50,251 nucleotides of DNA from NCBI GenBank assembly GCA_029553545.1, contig JAKPKU010000213.1:1-50251 (forward strand). The letters run 5' to 3'. Shown here piece by piece: positions 1 through 10,785 of this stretch (position 1 is the first letter of the stretch; each line of letters starts with the position of its first letter). Source of the stretch: Candidatus Cloacimonadota bacterium. GTDB taxonomy: Bacteria > Cloacimonadota > Cloacimonadia > Cloacimonadales > WRIO01. Position numbers and translations under genes: made by a program. Under the pieces are notes generated by a model, which had not been told where the DNA came from, made no database searches, and saw only the letters and a list, made by a program, of their open reading frames with translations.

Positions 1-722
1 GCCATACCCATATTGGTAACGTCATCGCCACTATTTCTTTCATACATACCATAGTTTAATGCGAATGTAGCGTCTACATCAAAACCAAAGTTTGCATAGT
101 TAAAGAAAGGCATAATCCAGAAATCATTTTCTTGTTCGCCAGCGTTTGTCTTTTGTCTGTGTACTACAGTATTAAGACCAGTAGCCATGTCATCATTGAT
201 TTTGTAATCAACGTTGAACAAGAAACCGTCGCTATCTCTTGGATAAGCGTTGAATTGTGATTCTTCTAAAACAATGTAACCAAATTCTAAATCAAGGTTT
301 GGAGCAACATTGTCTTTTCTTAATAAGAGAACAGGAATTTCATCATCGAGTACAAGGCTTTTGTGATCAGCCCAGCTCATGAAACCAGCTTTAGCATTAA
401 GTGATGTAAATGGGCAAACCCAATTAACATAAGCTTCGTGAGTTTTTACGTCGATATTGTTTGACCAACCTGCATTACCTCCCCATACTAAGTTGCCTGA
501 TCTAAGGGAGTAAACGAAGTTTAAGTTTTTGTCAACTTGTGCATTTAAAGTGACATTAGCTCTTGAATCAACATAGTTTCCCGCTTCTAAGTCATTTAAA
601 ACCATGCCTAAGTCTTTGTACAATGACAATCTTGTTCTAAAATCTCCATTTACTGAGAAATTAGTAGCCATAAGACCAACAACTACCATTGTTAAAATGG
701 TTAATACAAGGATTTTTTTCAT
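1..722 (-). CDS. Outer-membrane beta-barrel (porin-like) protein, 3' end beyond window
   Basis: The frame is open from an ATG at 720-722 to the window edge, giving at least 240 residues with no stop, so the C-terminus is missing. The N-terminus MKKILVLTILTMVVVGLMA is a typical signal peptide. The mature part alternates polar and hydrophobic residues and contains many aromatic strand ends (FVYSLRSGNLVWGG, EAYVNWVCPF, FFNYANFGFDVDATFALNYG), as in porins of the alginate-export/OprD style. It presumably forms a channel in the outer membrane; the substrate is unknown. The ribosome site GGAGGTTCAAAAATG fixes the start. A near-consensus promoter lies about 35 bp upstream, so the gene is transcribed separately from the surface-protein unit upstream of it. 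Confidence 0.75.
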   Translation of the reverse strand, partial: MKKILVLTILTMVVVGLMATNFSVNGDFRTRLSLYKDLGMVLNDLEAGNYVDSRANVTLNAQVDKNLNFVYSLRSGNLVWGGNAGWSNNIDVKTHEAYVNWVCPFTSLNAKAGFMSWADHKSLVLDDEIPVLLLRKDNVAPNLDLEFGYIVLEESQFNAYPRDSDGFLFNVDYKINDDMATGLNTVVHRQKTNAGEQENDFWIMPFFNYANFGFDVDATFALNYGMYERNSGDDVTNMGM

Positions 723-1039
723 TTTTGAACCTCCATTTTAATTTTTATGAGTTTATATTACTGGATATACATTATTGTGTCAACATATTTTTTGCATTTG
801 CAAATAATAAAGAGTGCTCGATGATCGATCTATCTGTAAAATAGTAAGATAGCAATTGCTAAAAAAATGATTTATTGTAAAGAAAAATATACTAATAAAA
901 CATACATTTAGCTTAAATGCCTTAATCAATTCCCTAAAAGGAGAAAAACACCCTTTAAAAAGGCTATTTAATAAGAGATTGTTTAAATCAAAAAGTCGTC
1001 TTTGTATATAACTCTTGTGTATATAGTGCATATTGAACT
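723..1039. other. Intergenic stretch holding only a promoter
   Basis: Between the porin-like gene and the PorV-like gene I see the promoter at 755-783 and a short palindrome (TAGCAATTGCTA) near 855. There is no convincing terminator and no RNA gene. A 92-codon minus-strand frame crosses this stretch but lacks a ribosome site and overlaps the end of the PorV-like gene. Confidence 0.5.
755..783 (-). promoter_or_regulatory. Sigma-70-type promoter of the porin-like gene
   Basis: On the minus strand TTGACA (778-783) is followed after exactly 17 bp by TAATAT (755-760). The downstream ribosome site and ATG at 722 sit at a normal distance for a short leader. Confidence 0.75.
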
Positions 1040-2023
1040 CTACATTAATATATCGCATGACAGTCTAAATGTATTATGCTTTTCCCAATTTGTCTCTATT
1101 TGATATGCTAAATCAAGGAATATCTTGTATTTTTGCTTTGGATTGATATTAAATCCTGTGCCAAAAGAATACTTCTTGTTTTCACCAGTCATCATTTCTT
1201 GTGAATAACCCGTACAAATCGTCATAATGTCTTTAAAGAGAATGTAATCTACACCAACTTTTAAAACATCTTCTGTGTCTGAATGAATCGACTTATCAAG
1301 ATCCAAGGCAAATGAGTATTTTGAGCCAATTTTACCATAACCAAAGATAAGCGTTGTCGGTAAACCTTCGCTATACTTGCCACTTGCCGTTCCAACTTCA
1401 TTTTTACTATCCCATGTGATCGAAGAAATAGGGTTTTTGAGTACGAGTCCAAAATGATTATTATCTGCAAATTTTTTATGTAAAGATAGATCAACTGAAA
1501 ATCCAGTAGCATTTCCAGTGACTTGATGGTTCAAACCTGTGACAGGGTCGAGATAAGCGCCGTCTTCATTATTTCCAAATGAAGAGATGAGCAGCCTCAA
1601 ATTCATGCCAATATCGCAAGTTGGAAAGCTCAATCTATCTTTTAAATAATTCTCAGATATTGCTGAAGATAATATTATGCTTGTCTCAGACATTGCATCG
1701 TCTCCAGAGTAAATAAAGCCAATACCAAAAGTATTGTCTGTATTTGTTTTGTGCAAATAACCAAAGTATGAGTAAGAGTACAAATCTTGGATATTTGTAT
1801 TATCAAAACAAACAGAATTGTCGTGATTTGACTGTGTGCCAGCTGCAGGGTTCCAAATGATGCTACCTGCATTTTTGGTAATTGCAGTTTGAGCGCCACC
1901 CATCCCCATAGCTTTTGCGCCAAAACCAACGTCTAAAAAAGCTGATGGGATATTACTAAGATTATCTGCAAAAGCGGTAAGTGCGACACTTAATATGATG
2001 ATGATAAAAATAATTCTTTTCAT
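1040..2023 (-). CDS. PorV/PorQ-like outer-membrane protein
   Basis: This 327-residue protein has a signal peptide (MKRIIFIIIILSVALTAFA). The N-terminal block DVGFGAKAMGMGGAQTAIT...SIIWNPAA is the hallmark of the PorV/PorQ (UPF0164) family. These are FadL-like 14-stranded barrels; in type IX secretion bacteria PorV shuttles or anchors secreted proteins. The rest is barrel-like (LGVDYILFKDIMTICTGYSQ, YSFGTGFNINPKQKYKIFLDLAYQ). The start is fixed by a purine-rich GGGGGAATA just before ATG. It is the last gene of a three-gene surface unit, 10 bp after the 2913-residue protein, which carries a C-terminal sorting-type module. A role in handling that protein is a reasonable inference, not shown. Confidence 0.75.
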   Translation of the reverse strand: MKRIIFIIIILSVALTAFADNLSNIPSAFLDVGFGAKAMGMGGAQTAITKNAGSIIWNPAAGTQSNHDNSVCFDNTNIQDLYSYSYFGYLHKTNTDNTFGIGFIYSGDDAMSETSIILSSAISENYLKDRLSFPTCDIGMNLRLLISSFGNNEDGAYLDPVTGLNHQVTGNATGFSVDLSLHKKFADNNHFGLVLKNPISSITWDSKNEVGTASGKYSEGLPTTLIFGYGKIGSKYSFALDLDKSIHSDTEDVLKVGVDYILFKDIMTICTGYSQEMMTGENKKYSFGTGFNINPKQKYKIFLDLAYQIETNWEKHNTFRLSCDILM

Positions 2024-2033
2024 TATTCCCCCT

Positions 2034-5000
2034 TTATTTTATCAAGACAATGGCTTTGACATATTCTTTACGGTCTTTCGCATCTTCAACAATTAAGTGA
2101 ACTACATAGCGACCGTTACGCGCCATTCGATTATCATCTGTTTTGCCATCCCAATAGAGAGATGTTGTTTCGCCCATATCATATATTCCCTTTAAGAAGG
2201 CTTTTTGGTTGACGATAGTTCTCACTAATGTTCCATTTAGATTGTATATCTTGCAGGTAAGTTTTGGATATCGTGTGCTTCTTGAAGCTAATTTGAACGA
2301 TATTTGCAAGCCTTTATTGGCTCCAATTTGGTCATTTGGTGTAAATGGGTTTGGCAAGAGTTTCAAATCATATAAGCCTAAAGATAAAGAAGGGCTAAGC
2401 AAAGCGTATTGCCCCCAGTTTGGCATTTCTTGGACAATGATCGTTGAGCTTGCGCGTCTTACTTGGCTTGGCAAGTGTATCCAATGCATTTTATCTAAGT
2501 CCCAATTAGCAATTGTTTTGAGATTGATATTATCTTCATTTAATGTGTCAAAAGCAATGCCAGGCTTGGTAATGAAGTTTGGATTACCTGAGGATAATGC
2601 TTGGAATACCCTTCCTTCGACATCATATTCTGTGCCGTATTGCTGTACAGCAGAGACCTGTATTCTATTGAGATAAATATTAGCAGAGCCAGATGCAAGC
2701 ATATTTGCAGGCAAGAAAAGCTGGCAACCTAAGCCTGTATCTAATGTGTCAGCGGGAGTATTTGGAGTGATCAATTTAAAGACATTAACTTCTTTTTCTC
2801 CACTTACAACAAGGGTAGAGTCATTTGGATCTAATGCCTTAGCTTGAAGCATTATAGCACCGATATAATCAGGTTGTGGACTTAATTTAATGAGATTTCC
2901 ATTGATCGATAAACTGCCTTGATAGTCTTTAATTGCTTTGATAGAAGGCGTCACAGTCATAACTTCGCCACTATCACTCTTGGCAATAATACGGTAGTAA
3001 TTATTGACAATTGAATTATTGATCTCTTCATCGCCATCGATTGTAAGCTCGGCAAGTTTCATTTCTTTGATGGTAATTGGCGCACTCAGATTGATAGTGA
3101 TATCATTGAGCTTGATCTTTGCTTTGATGATATTTTGAGCATAATTCTCTGCATATGAAGGCGAGTAGAAATTAATGCTTCTTTTTTGTCCATTGACTTT
3201 TGCAAGGGAACCCAGTGTTGTGTCTGCAAGAGTCCATTCCACAGAGCCATTTAGATCAATAATGCTATTTAAGTCATTTTCTAATTCATCTAAGATATCT
3301 GCGGTAAAGGTTAATTTTTGATTATAGGTGATTAATGCGGTATTTGGTGTGATTGAGCTTGTGTTTTGTGAGATAATACCTGCTGAGGTAATCAACCAAT
3401 AATCAGGGTCGCTTTGATTTGTATAAGTAAGTCCATTTGCTTCTGATTCAGACATGAAGTAAAACTTTACTTCGCCAGACTTATTTTGAGCAGGGATATT
3501 GGCAATAAGCTCTTCATTATTCACGCCTATACCCATGATGCTTGAGCCCCATACATTGTTTAAGTTTTTATAATATAAGATAACATCATCTGTATAGTTC
3601 TCAGCTTTTATGAGTGTCACATTTATAGATTCATCACTGGCAACAGGTTCGATAATAGACTTATTAAAAGCTAAAGGTATTTGTTTTTCATGGGCAAGAT
3701 TACCAATACTGTCAAAGCTTATTGTATAGCTATTTGGTGCTAAATAGGTAATTGCACCCATTTCAGGTGGATTGATCTTCACTGAGTATTCACCCGTATG
3801 TAATATCTGTCCAGTGCTAATTAGCCCTTGACTATCGGTGATCAGATTAATTGGCTGTAAGAGGTTTTCACCCGATATTCTTACATTTACGAATTTAAAA
3901 GGCTCATTTTTATTATTCATCACTGTCAGCATATATTCGCAAAGGATATAATCAAAAAAGTGATCTAAGATGATATCATCGCCTGTCCAGTTAATATCAA
4001 TATTAGTAGAGAATTCTTCGAAGTCATAGATAGAGGTAATTCTGACATTTAAGGGGAAATTTGCCTCAATTAGTGAATTGAACTGGTAATAGCCACTATT
4101 GCTGGCATTTACAGAGTCGATGATGGTATTGGCATGGCTAATGACAACTTTTGTGCTTGTAGGTAGATCAAAGGTGTTTTCATCCAGCTTCATTTTGACA
4201 TAACCGCCGAGATTAATAGAATTTGGTATATAATTAAAGTTATGATCAAATACTGTATTTTCGCCTGGTGTCATGCCTATTACTTGAACTTTTTTGAAAG
4301 TATTATTCAGGTAACTGGCAATAATATCAATTGTAATATTAAAGTTATTTATTGGTAAGTTGATGTTTTCAATCAGGTAATCGCTGGTATCGTGATAAAC
4401 CTGCACTATTGGGTCAGCCTCAGGGATATAGATAGTGACTGTCATTTGAGCAGGTGCAACAATTTCATATGGTTCTTCTGTTTGATCTGTAATGGTGATA
4501 GCGCCGCTAATGCTTGCTGGTAATTGCTTTAATTGGAAGCTAACTTGTGCGACAGGATTGTTTTCAGTTAAATTTGCTATGACAGAAGATGAGTTTGCAT
4601 AATATTGTTTTTTAGCATAGACTTGATATTCACCAAAGTTAGGTACAGATAAGCTATACTGTCCATTTGAATTAGTGGTAGTTTGGTAAGTATTATCATC
4701 TATTGTAGCATAGACAGTCGCATCAGGTAAGGGGTCAAGCTTTGTGTTGGTAACATTTCCATAGATCACCTTGCTCTTTGGTGTCATAGAGAATTGGACT
4801 TGGCTTGGATTTGATACACCATTTAGAAGTGTCACTGATATATCATCGACGGGATTATATGCCCCATGACTTGCAGACAATTGGTATGTGCCGTCTGCAA
4901 TATTAGCAAAGTTGAAAGAACCTGAACTATTAGTATTCATTGTATTGAGGATCTCATCGTTTTGTTTTAGATTTATTACAACACCTTGAATACCTTCAGA

Positions 5001-8000
5001 GGTCTCATTATTAATCGCAGAACCTGAGATGCTATTTCCCATATAAGTTAAAGTGAAGTGTAAGGGGTCGCTGATTTCGCCAGCATTAACTTGGACAGTA
5101 GGAAATTCTTCATTGACAGTATAGCCGTCCTTTATCACTTGAATATAATAAGTTGCGCCAGTTAAGCCTGTGAGAGTAAAGGCACCATTAGTATTTGAGC
5201 TGGTGGAAAAAACTCGTCCAGTGTTGACATTTGTTGCGATGATTGAGGCACCAGCAATTCCTTGATTATTATACATAATATCGCCAGGTATGCTTGCAGC
5301 TTGCATCAAATCAATGTCTTGAATAATGTATTCTCCTGGGATAATGGTGACCTCTTGTTGATATGATACAAGGTTGCCAGAGTTTGCCCATACCTTGTGA
5401 TAGCCTATGATATTAGAAATGATATAATCGCCATCATCATTTGTTGTTGTCGTGTATGTGTCACCTTGAATATTAATTGCGCGTACTGTGGCGTATGCAA
5501 TGGGGCTGTTTTGGTATTTTACTGTGCCTATGACGCTATTTGGCACCCCAGATAAACCGACATTAACAAAGATCGAGTCCACAGCTAATGTATTGGGGTG
5601 GGTGTAGTTTAGGTATCCTGTTTTGGTCACGCTTAATTGATAGTTAATGCCTTCAGTAGCGCTGAATGTAAATGAACCATTTTCTCCTGTTTGTGCCAAG
5701 ACAAAGCTCTGTGTGTTTTCATTTACCAGTTTGACTGTTGCATTTTGAACAGATTGTCCGAGATAATTGTGTACAAAGCCAGCTATTGATCCTTCAAGCG
5801 GCTGTAAGGTGATAGGTAATACTTGGGTATCGTTATCAGCTAAGGCAATATTTTGAGACGTGTATGACTGATAACCTGCACTGTTTACTTTTAATTGATA
5901 ATCGCCTTCGTATAGATGAGTAAAGGAGAATTGTCCATTTGTACTTGTAGTAAAGTTGATTTCTTCATTATTTGATAATTTCTTTAAAGTAACAAGCGCA
6001 TTATTGATGAATGCACCACTCAGATTAGCCACAGCACCAGATATTGAAGCATTGTGAATATCAATAATCAGAGGTTCTATTTGAACATTAATATTTGCTG
6101 TATTAAATGTCCTGCTTGCATTATCGTGTGTAGTTGGATTGAGATTCGTACCTATTGTGAGATTAGTTTTATATGGTAGCACATTGGTAAATTCATATTC
6201 GCCATTACTGTTTGTAGTGGTAGTCAGATTTAGCCCAGAGCCGCTAATATTTACTTGAGTATTAGCTTGAGGTCTATTGCTCGTGTCTTTGACCAAGCCG
6301 CTAACAGTAATAGGTTGGCTATACTGTAATTGTATGTTTTTTGTGATGCTTTCATTATAGGCAATAGGCACATTTAGTAGGCTATCAGGCTTATATGAAT
6401 CTTTGTTAAACTTGATCTTTAAAGTGCCATTATAGAGATTATTAATGACATATGTGCCATCCGTTTGTGTCGTAGTTGTTCTCGATAAGCCACTAAGAGA
6501 ATTATATGTTGAGACAGTCACGCCAGGTATTGGTGCCTGAGTATTCTGATCAATGACAATTCCTGAGAGAGTTGAAGTATGAACTTGCATTGTCAAGTTT
6601 ATGCCGGTGACATTATTAACAGTAATAATTTGAGTAATGGTCGTATTTTCCCAGCCAGGTTGAACTTTATTTGTAGAGATCTGATAAGTTTTATTTGGCG
6701 ATAGACCATTAAGGGTAAATTGCCCTGCGCTGTTTGTGGTAGCTTGAATTGAGATATCTTCAGAAACCGCTTTTACAGGGATATTAGCTAAAGCGCTACC
6801 TAATTGGTTTTTCACCAAGCCTGATATAGTGATATTATTTGGTATCATGGTAATATGTTTGTTTTGTACAGGCGTGCTATTTGGAAGAGCAACAGATAAT
6901 GTATTAGTTTGATTGTAATTGCTCAAGGTAGCTGTAATGATATAGGTATTATTTGTTTGTAAATTATTCAGCACATAATTACCACTGGCATCACTGATTG
7001 CAGAGCCAGAAAACCCTCCACTTGTACTAACTGCACTTATTTGTGCATTTGCCAGACCATCGCCAGCGCCATTTGGTTGATTGGTAATCTTTCCAGATAT
7101 CGAGCCGATTGCCTGTACGAGAGTGAAAGATAAAGACTGCGAACCATTTGCGGGGATAGTAACACTCTGTGTTTGTGGGTAGTAATTTGTTTTGGAGACA
7201 GTCACATTGAGTGGTACTTGAGGTGTGATGCCCTGTAGTTCTGTAAGTTGAGCAGTAGTTGTGTAGTTATTAATAGCGCTTGTAACAGAGTTTTCAATAG
7301 TGATCGTAGATCCTGTTTGATTACAGGTGATAGCCAATTCGCCAGTTAATGGAATCATAGTGATATTTTTGAGTATATTTTGATTACCAGGTATAGATAG
7401 ATTAATAACAGTAGCGGTTTGATAGTTATTTCGTGTCACTGTTACTGTATAGTTACCAGGTACAAGGTTGTTTATTTGATAGTCACCATTTTGATTAGTA
7501 ATTGCCGAGCCACCGCCGCCAATGCTGCTTGTGGCAGTGACAGTAGCATTTTGTAAAGGATTGGCATTGATACTATTTGTTATTTTGCCTCTCAAAGTGG
7601 AGAAGTTCGTATTAATAATGAAGTTTTTATTTGCAAGACTTTGCCCAGGATTGATCGTAAATGTGCTATCAGAGTTGGTATAACCCAGCTTTGATACATT
7701 AATATTCCAGGTACCATATTGCAAGCCGAGTGTATAATTACCAGTTGCACTTGAATTGATCTGTATAGTCTGTGTGCCTTTACTTGCAGAGATGACGGCA
7801 TTAGTAATAGCATTTCCATTCTGGTCAAATATCTTGCCGGAGATAGAAGCACTTTGCCCTGCAATCGTCAGATTTCGAGTATAAGTTTCACCGATATTAG
7901 AGGGGTTTTGCATAGTATAGCTATTGGCTGTATAACCAGAAGCGCTCGCAGTAATGGTATATCTCTTACTTGCAGGAACGTTTAGAGTATAAGAACCGTA

Positions 8001-10775
8001 GATATTAGTCACAGTAGAAAAAGTATTGTTCACATTATTTACTTCTGTGATTGTGATATTTGCATTTCTTACGACTGTGCCTTGGTCATTGGTAATCGTG
8101 CCATTCATCGTTGTTTGATTCAGAATCATGACAATATTCTTTTGGCTAATTGTTGCTCCAGCAGCGACAGTCACACTAATTGGATTTTGGGTCAGCATAC
8201 CTGTTTTGGTCGCTGAAAGCTGATAAGTACCTGCCGTGAGATTAAGCGAATAATTGCCGAGCCCATCAGTATTAATTGGCGTAATAGGAATCATATTTGA
8301 GCCGCTGACTCTAAAGCCTGTTATTTGAGCGGAGGCAACGCCAGAGCCATTTAATAATGCTTTACCTGAAATCACACCAGGGTTGGCATTTAACGAGAAG
8401 TTAACCCCTGATGTTGTTTGTCCGATACTAACAGAGATATTAGTCTTTGTATCTGTGATATAATCTGCTTTTTGCGCTACGACATTATAAGTGCCCGCAG
8501 AGACGGACATTGTAAAAAAGCCCGCTGCATTTGTTTGCGTAGTAAAATTGCCCGCTGTGATATTTGCATTTGCAACAGGATTGCCAGAGCTGGTCACTGT
8601 TCCATTGATATATGATTGATTGGGGTATAAGATAAAGTCATTTGCATGGATAGTCTCACCAACTGTGACATTTACATATCGTGTATTTTGTGTTGTATAG
8701 TTAGATTTGCTTGCGGTAATCGTATAATTACCCTGTGGAATGTTTAGCGTATAATTACCGTATTCATTGGAAATGGCAGTGATAGGCGTGCCACTTATTG
8801 GAGTTGCAGTAATCAGACAGCTTGGAATACCAACAGTACCATTGCCTGTATTACCCGTTAATACATTTGCTCGTGGTGTCATTAATGCATCCATGAGGTT
8901 TGTATTTGTGGGAGAGGTCGCTGATATCGTAAGCTGATAATTGTTCGGTGCAGAATAACCTGTTTTGCTCCAGCTGATAGTCCACGTACCAGGTTCTAAG
9001 CCGTTAAATTGATAAGCGCCATTACTATTTGTTGATTTTGTATAGCTCAAAGAGCCTTTCGTAGCTATTACTGTCACTGTTGCAATGGCTGATCCAGAAG
9101 GTAATTTTGTATAGCCAGAGATATTCTTTGTGTTTTGATTCATCACAATAGTCGTCATTGTTGTCGTTTGCCCAGAGCTAATATTTGTTTGTGCAGTATT
9201 TGTGGCAGTATAGCCTTCTTTTTGTGCAGAAACAGTCCAAACACCAGGCGTTACAGCTATACTATAACTACCATTTGAGGCAGATACTTTTCTTATTTCG
9301 CCCGTACTTTTGGTGGCTGTTACTTGCACATTGTTTAATGCATTGCCACCAGATGTGACAGCTCCCACTAAGAAGGCGGGAGAATAATCTAAGACTATAT
9401 TAATAATTGTATCGCCAGTTGAATCAAAGCTTGTTGATCCTGGTTGATAAATAAAATCATCTTTTAAAACTGTGACGAGCGTGTCTCTTGTTTCATAACC
9501 AGCTTTTGAAGCTGAAAACAGATATTGCCCTACTGGTAATAATTTACGCTCAGCGCCAGCAGCGTCAACGGTAAGGGGTACATTATCCATAGTACCCTCG
9601 ATAGCATCGACAATCACACTTGAAAAACCAAGAGATACGCCTTGCCTATTCTTGATGGTAATGTTTGCTGTACCTGTCGGTATTGTATAGTTAAAGCTTC
9701 TCACATTACTTGAGGCTGAGACATTGTTTTCACTTGTAGCGATCACTTTCCATACATAAGTAGATTGAATTAAAACATTTTCTGCTTGGAAGTCAACAAT
9801 ATTATTAGTGGTAATCTGATTCCAAATAGGGTAAAGGACTTCACTGCCAGCTTCAACTCTCTTTTCATAGAGGAAAATATGGTAGGTGACAGCAGAAGGA
9901 ATATTGTCCCATTGGAAAGTAATAGTCTTAGCATTGACAAAATTCTGATTTGCTGTTGGTTGACTTAAGACAGGTGCAGGAATTGTAGGGCTTGAATAGT
10001 AGAAGCTACTTGGATTACCCGTCACATCAGAAGAGTAAAGCGGTGAGTTGCCAAAGTTGCTCATTACCACCCAGTTATATTCTTTGCCATTGATAAGTGG
10101 CGGTGGTGTAATATGATTAAAATTATCAGACGGGTCAGGGCTACCGTAGGTGATTGAAGTGTTTGGTGTGATAGCTTGCCAGATTAAATTAAGCCCATTG
10201 ACAATTAATTTATCGTTTTCATCATAAGAAAGAGTAAATGGCTGATCAGATAGAACAATATAATAATAAGGCACGCCCGAAATAGGCTGCCAGGAGAAGG
10301 TAGGAGTAGCATTATTTGTAATAGTGCTGCCATTTAGAGGTTGAGCTGTCGCCACGCCAGATGAGGGCTGGATAATCAATTGAAACTCCATTGACTGGTC
10401 ATTTGAGTTTGGATCTTTAATTACACAATAGTAGAGCCCGACACCAATGCCCAACTGTTGTGCATTAGTGCTTATGGTGCGTGTATTACCTGTTGCAGAG
10501 CTATTTACATTTGCCATAGTGTACGGACCACCAGGGCTTTGTGAATAGTAGAATTTTGCATTAATACTGGAAGGTTGCCAGCTAACTTTAAAAGTCCTGT
10601 TGGGCTTATACATATCCATTGGTATTTCAGTTAATACAATGGAATTATTTGTGTTCATTGGATGGTAAAGTATGTCTTGATTGTATGGAGCGGCAATGTT
10701 TAATTGGCTTTGGCTTGCGTATAAAGTCATCATAGCAAGCAGTATCAGCGATAGTATTAAGTATTTTATTCTCAT
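2034..10775 (-). CDS. Giant secreted protein with about 20 carboxypeptidase-regulatory-like repeats and FlgD-like C-terminal module
   Basis: The product is 2913 residues with signal peptide MRIKYLILSLILLAMMTLYAS. Residues about 40-370 hold fibronectin-III/Ig-like strands with Trp-rich motifs (PTFSWQPISGVPYYY, TFQWDNIPSAVTYHIFLYEKR). From about 385 to 2280 there are roughly 20 tandem units of 65-95 residues of the form (I/L)xG.(V/I)....A.V.A......T.T...G.Y....L..G.Y.(V/I).....Y, the carboxypeptidase D regulatory-like (transthyretin-like) fold. Residues about 2800-2913 form a FlgD-Ig/T9SS type A-like module (LLPNPFTPN, KIYNLNGTLVRT, YWDGKTDDN, NGRYVVHLIVED). Asn, Thr and Ser are abundant and Cys is rare. 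It is probably a long surface fibre or adhesin, with function unknown. AAGGAG sits just before the start and overlaps the end of the preceding gene, so the two are co-translated. Confidence 0.85.
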   Translation of the reverse strand: MRIKYLILSLILLAMMTLYASQSQLNIAAPYNQDILYHPMNTNNSIVLTEIPMDMYKPNRTFKVSWQPSSINAKFYYSQSPGGPYTMANVNSSATGNTRTISTNAQQLGIGVGLYYCVIKDPNSNDQSMEFQLIIQPSSGVATAQPLNGSTITNNATPTFSWQPISGVPYYYIVLSDQPFTLSYDENDKLIVNGLNLIWQAITPNTSITYGSPDPSDNFNHITPPPLINGKEYNWVVMSNFGNSPLYSSDVTGNPSSFYYSSPTIPAPVLSQPTANQNFVNAKTITFQWDNIPSAVTYHIFLYEKRVEAGSEVLYPIWNQITTNNIVDFQAENVLIQSTYVWKVIATSENNVSASSNVRSFNYTIPTGTANITIKNRQGVSLGFSSVIVDAIEGTMDNVPLTVDAAGAERKLLPVGQYLFSASKAGYETRDTLVTVLKDDFIYQPGSTSFDSTGDTIINIVLDYSPAFLVGAVTSGGNALNNVQVTATKSTGEIRKVSASNGSYSIAVTPGVWTVSAQKEGYTATNTAQTNISSGQTTTMTTIVMNQNTKNISGYTKLPSGSAIATVTVIATKGSLSYTKSTNSNGAYQFNGLEPGTWTISWSKTGYSAPNNYQLTISATSPTNTNLMDALMTPRANVLTGNTGNGTVGIPSCLITATPISGTPITAISNEYGNYTLNIPQGNYTITASKSNYTTQNTRYVNVTVGETIHANDFILYPNQSYINGTVTSSGNPVANANITAGNFTTQTNAAGFFTMSVSAGTYNVVAQKADYITDTKTNISVSIGQTTSGVNFSLNANPGVISGKALLNGSGVASAQITGFRVSGSNMIPITPINTDGLGNYSLNLTAGTYQLSATKTGMLTQNPISVTVAAGATISQKNIVMILNQTTMNGTITNDQGTVVRNANITITEVNNVNNTFSTVTNIYGSYTLNVPASKRYTITASASGYTANSYTMQNPSNIGETYTRNLTIAGQSASISGKIFDQNGNAITNAVISASKGTQTIQINSSATGNYTLGLQYGTWNINVSKLGYTNSDSTFTINPGQSLANKNFIINTNFSTLRGKITNSINANPLQNATVTATSSIGGGGSAITNQNGDYQINNLVPGNYTVTVTRNNYQTATVINLSIPGNQNILKNITMIPLTGELAITCNQTGSTITIENSVTSAINNYTTTAQLTELQGITPQVPLNVTVSKTNYYPQTQSVTIPANGSQSLSFTLVQAIGSISGKITNQPNGAGDGLANAQISAVSTSGGFSGSAISDASGNYVLNNLQTNNTYIITATLSNYNQTNTLSVALPNSTPVQNKHITMIPNNITISGLVKNQLGSALANIPVKAVSEDISIQATTNSAGQFTLNGLSPNKTYQISTNKVQPGWENTTITQIITVNNVTGINLTMQVHTSTLSGIVIDQNTQAPIPGVTVSTYNSLSGLSRTTTTQTDGTYVINNLYNGTLKIKFNKDSYKPDSLLNVPIAYNESITKNIQLQYSQPITVSGLVKDTSNRPQANTQVNISGSGLNLTTTTNSNGEYEFTNVLPYKTNLTIGTNLNPTTHDNASRTFNTANINVQIEPLIIDIHNASISGAVANLSGAFINNALVTLKKLSNNEEINFTTSTNGQFSFTHLYEGDYQLKVNSAGYQSYTSQNIALADNDTQVLPITLQPLEGSIAGFVHNYLGQSVQNATVKLVNENTQSFVLAQTGENGSFTFSATEGINYQLSVTKTGYLNYTHPNTLAVDSIFVNVGLSGVPNSVIGTVKYQNSPIAYATVRAINIQGDTYTTTTNDDGDYIISNIIGYHKVWANSGNLVSYQQEVTIIPGEYIIQDIDLMQAASIPGDIMYNNQGIAGASIIATNVNTGRVFSTSSNTNGAFTLTGLTGATYYIQVIKDGYTVNEEFPTVQVNAGEISDPLHFTLTYMGNSISGSAINNETSEGIQGVVINLKQNDEILNTMNTNSSGSFNFANIADGTYQLSASHGAYNPVDDISVTLLNGVSNPSQVQFSMTPKSKVIYGNVTNTKLDPLPDATVYATIDDNTYQTTTNSNGQYSLSVPNFGEYQVYAKKQYYANSSSVIANLTENNPVAQVSFQLKQLPASISGAITITDQTEEPYEIVAPAQMTVTIYIPEADPIVQVYHDTSDYLIENINLPINNFNITIDIIASYLNNTFKKVQVIGMTPGENTVFDHNFNYIPNSINLGGYVKMKLDENTFDLPTSTKVVISHANTIIDSVNASNSGYYQFNSLIEANFPLNVRITSIYDFEEFSTNIDINWTGDDIILDHFFDYILCEYMLTVMNNKNEPFKFVNVRISGENLLQPINLITDSQGLISTGQILHTGEYSVKINPPEMGAITYLAPNSYTISFDSIGNLAHEKQIPLAFNKSIIEPVASDESINVTLIKAENYTDDVILYYKNLNNVWGSSIMGIGVNNEELIANIPAQNKSGEVKFYFMSESEANGLTYTNQSDPDYWLITSAGIISQNTSSITPNTALITYNQKLTFTADILDELENDLNSIIDLNGSVEWTLADTTLGSLAKVNGQKRSINFYSPSYAENYAQNIIKAKIKLNDITINLSAPITIKEMKLAELTIDGDEEINNSIVNNYYRIIAKSDSGEVMTVTPSIKAIKDYQGSLSINGNLIKLSPQPDYIGAIMLQAKALDPNDSTLVVSGEKEVNVFKLITPNTPADTLDTGLGCQLFLPANMLASGSANIYLNRIQVSAVQQYGTEYDVEGRVFQALSSGNPNFITKPGIAFDTLNEDNINLKTIANWDLDKMHWIHLPSQVRRASSTIIVQEMPNWGQYALLSPSLSLGLYDLKLLPNPFTPNDQIGANKGLQISFKLASRSTRYPKLTCKIYNLNGTLVRTIVNQKAFLKGIYDMGETTSLYWDGKTDDNRMARNGRYVVHLIVEDAKDRKEYVKAIVLIK

Positions 10776-10785
10776 ATCTTACTCC

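Noticed and set aside
780-1058. A 92-codon minus-strand open frame between the porin and PorV-like genes
   Set aside because: No ribosome site, overlaps the coding end of the PorV-like gene, ends at the promoter of the porin gene, and the sequence has no recognisable domain.
2209-2676. A 155-codon plus-strand frame inside the giant gene
   Set aside because: It is antisense to the well-supported C-terminal module, lacks a ribosome site, and shows no family resemblance.
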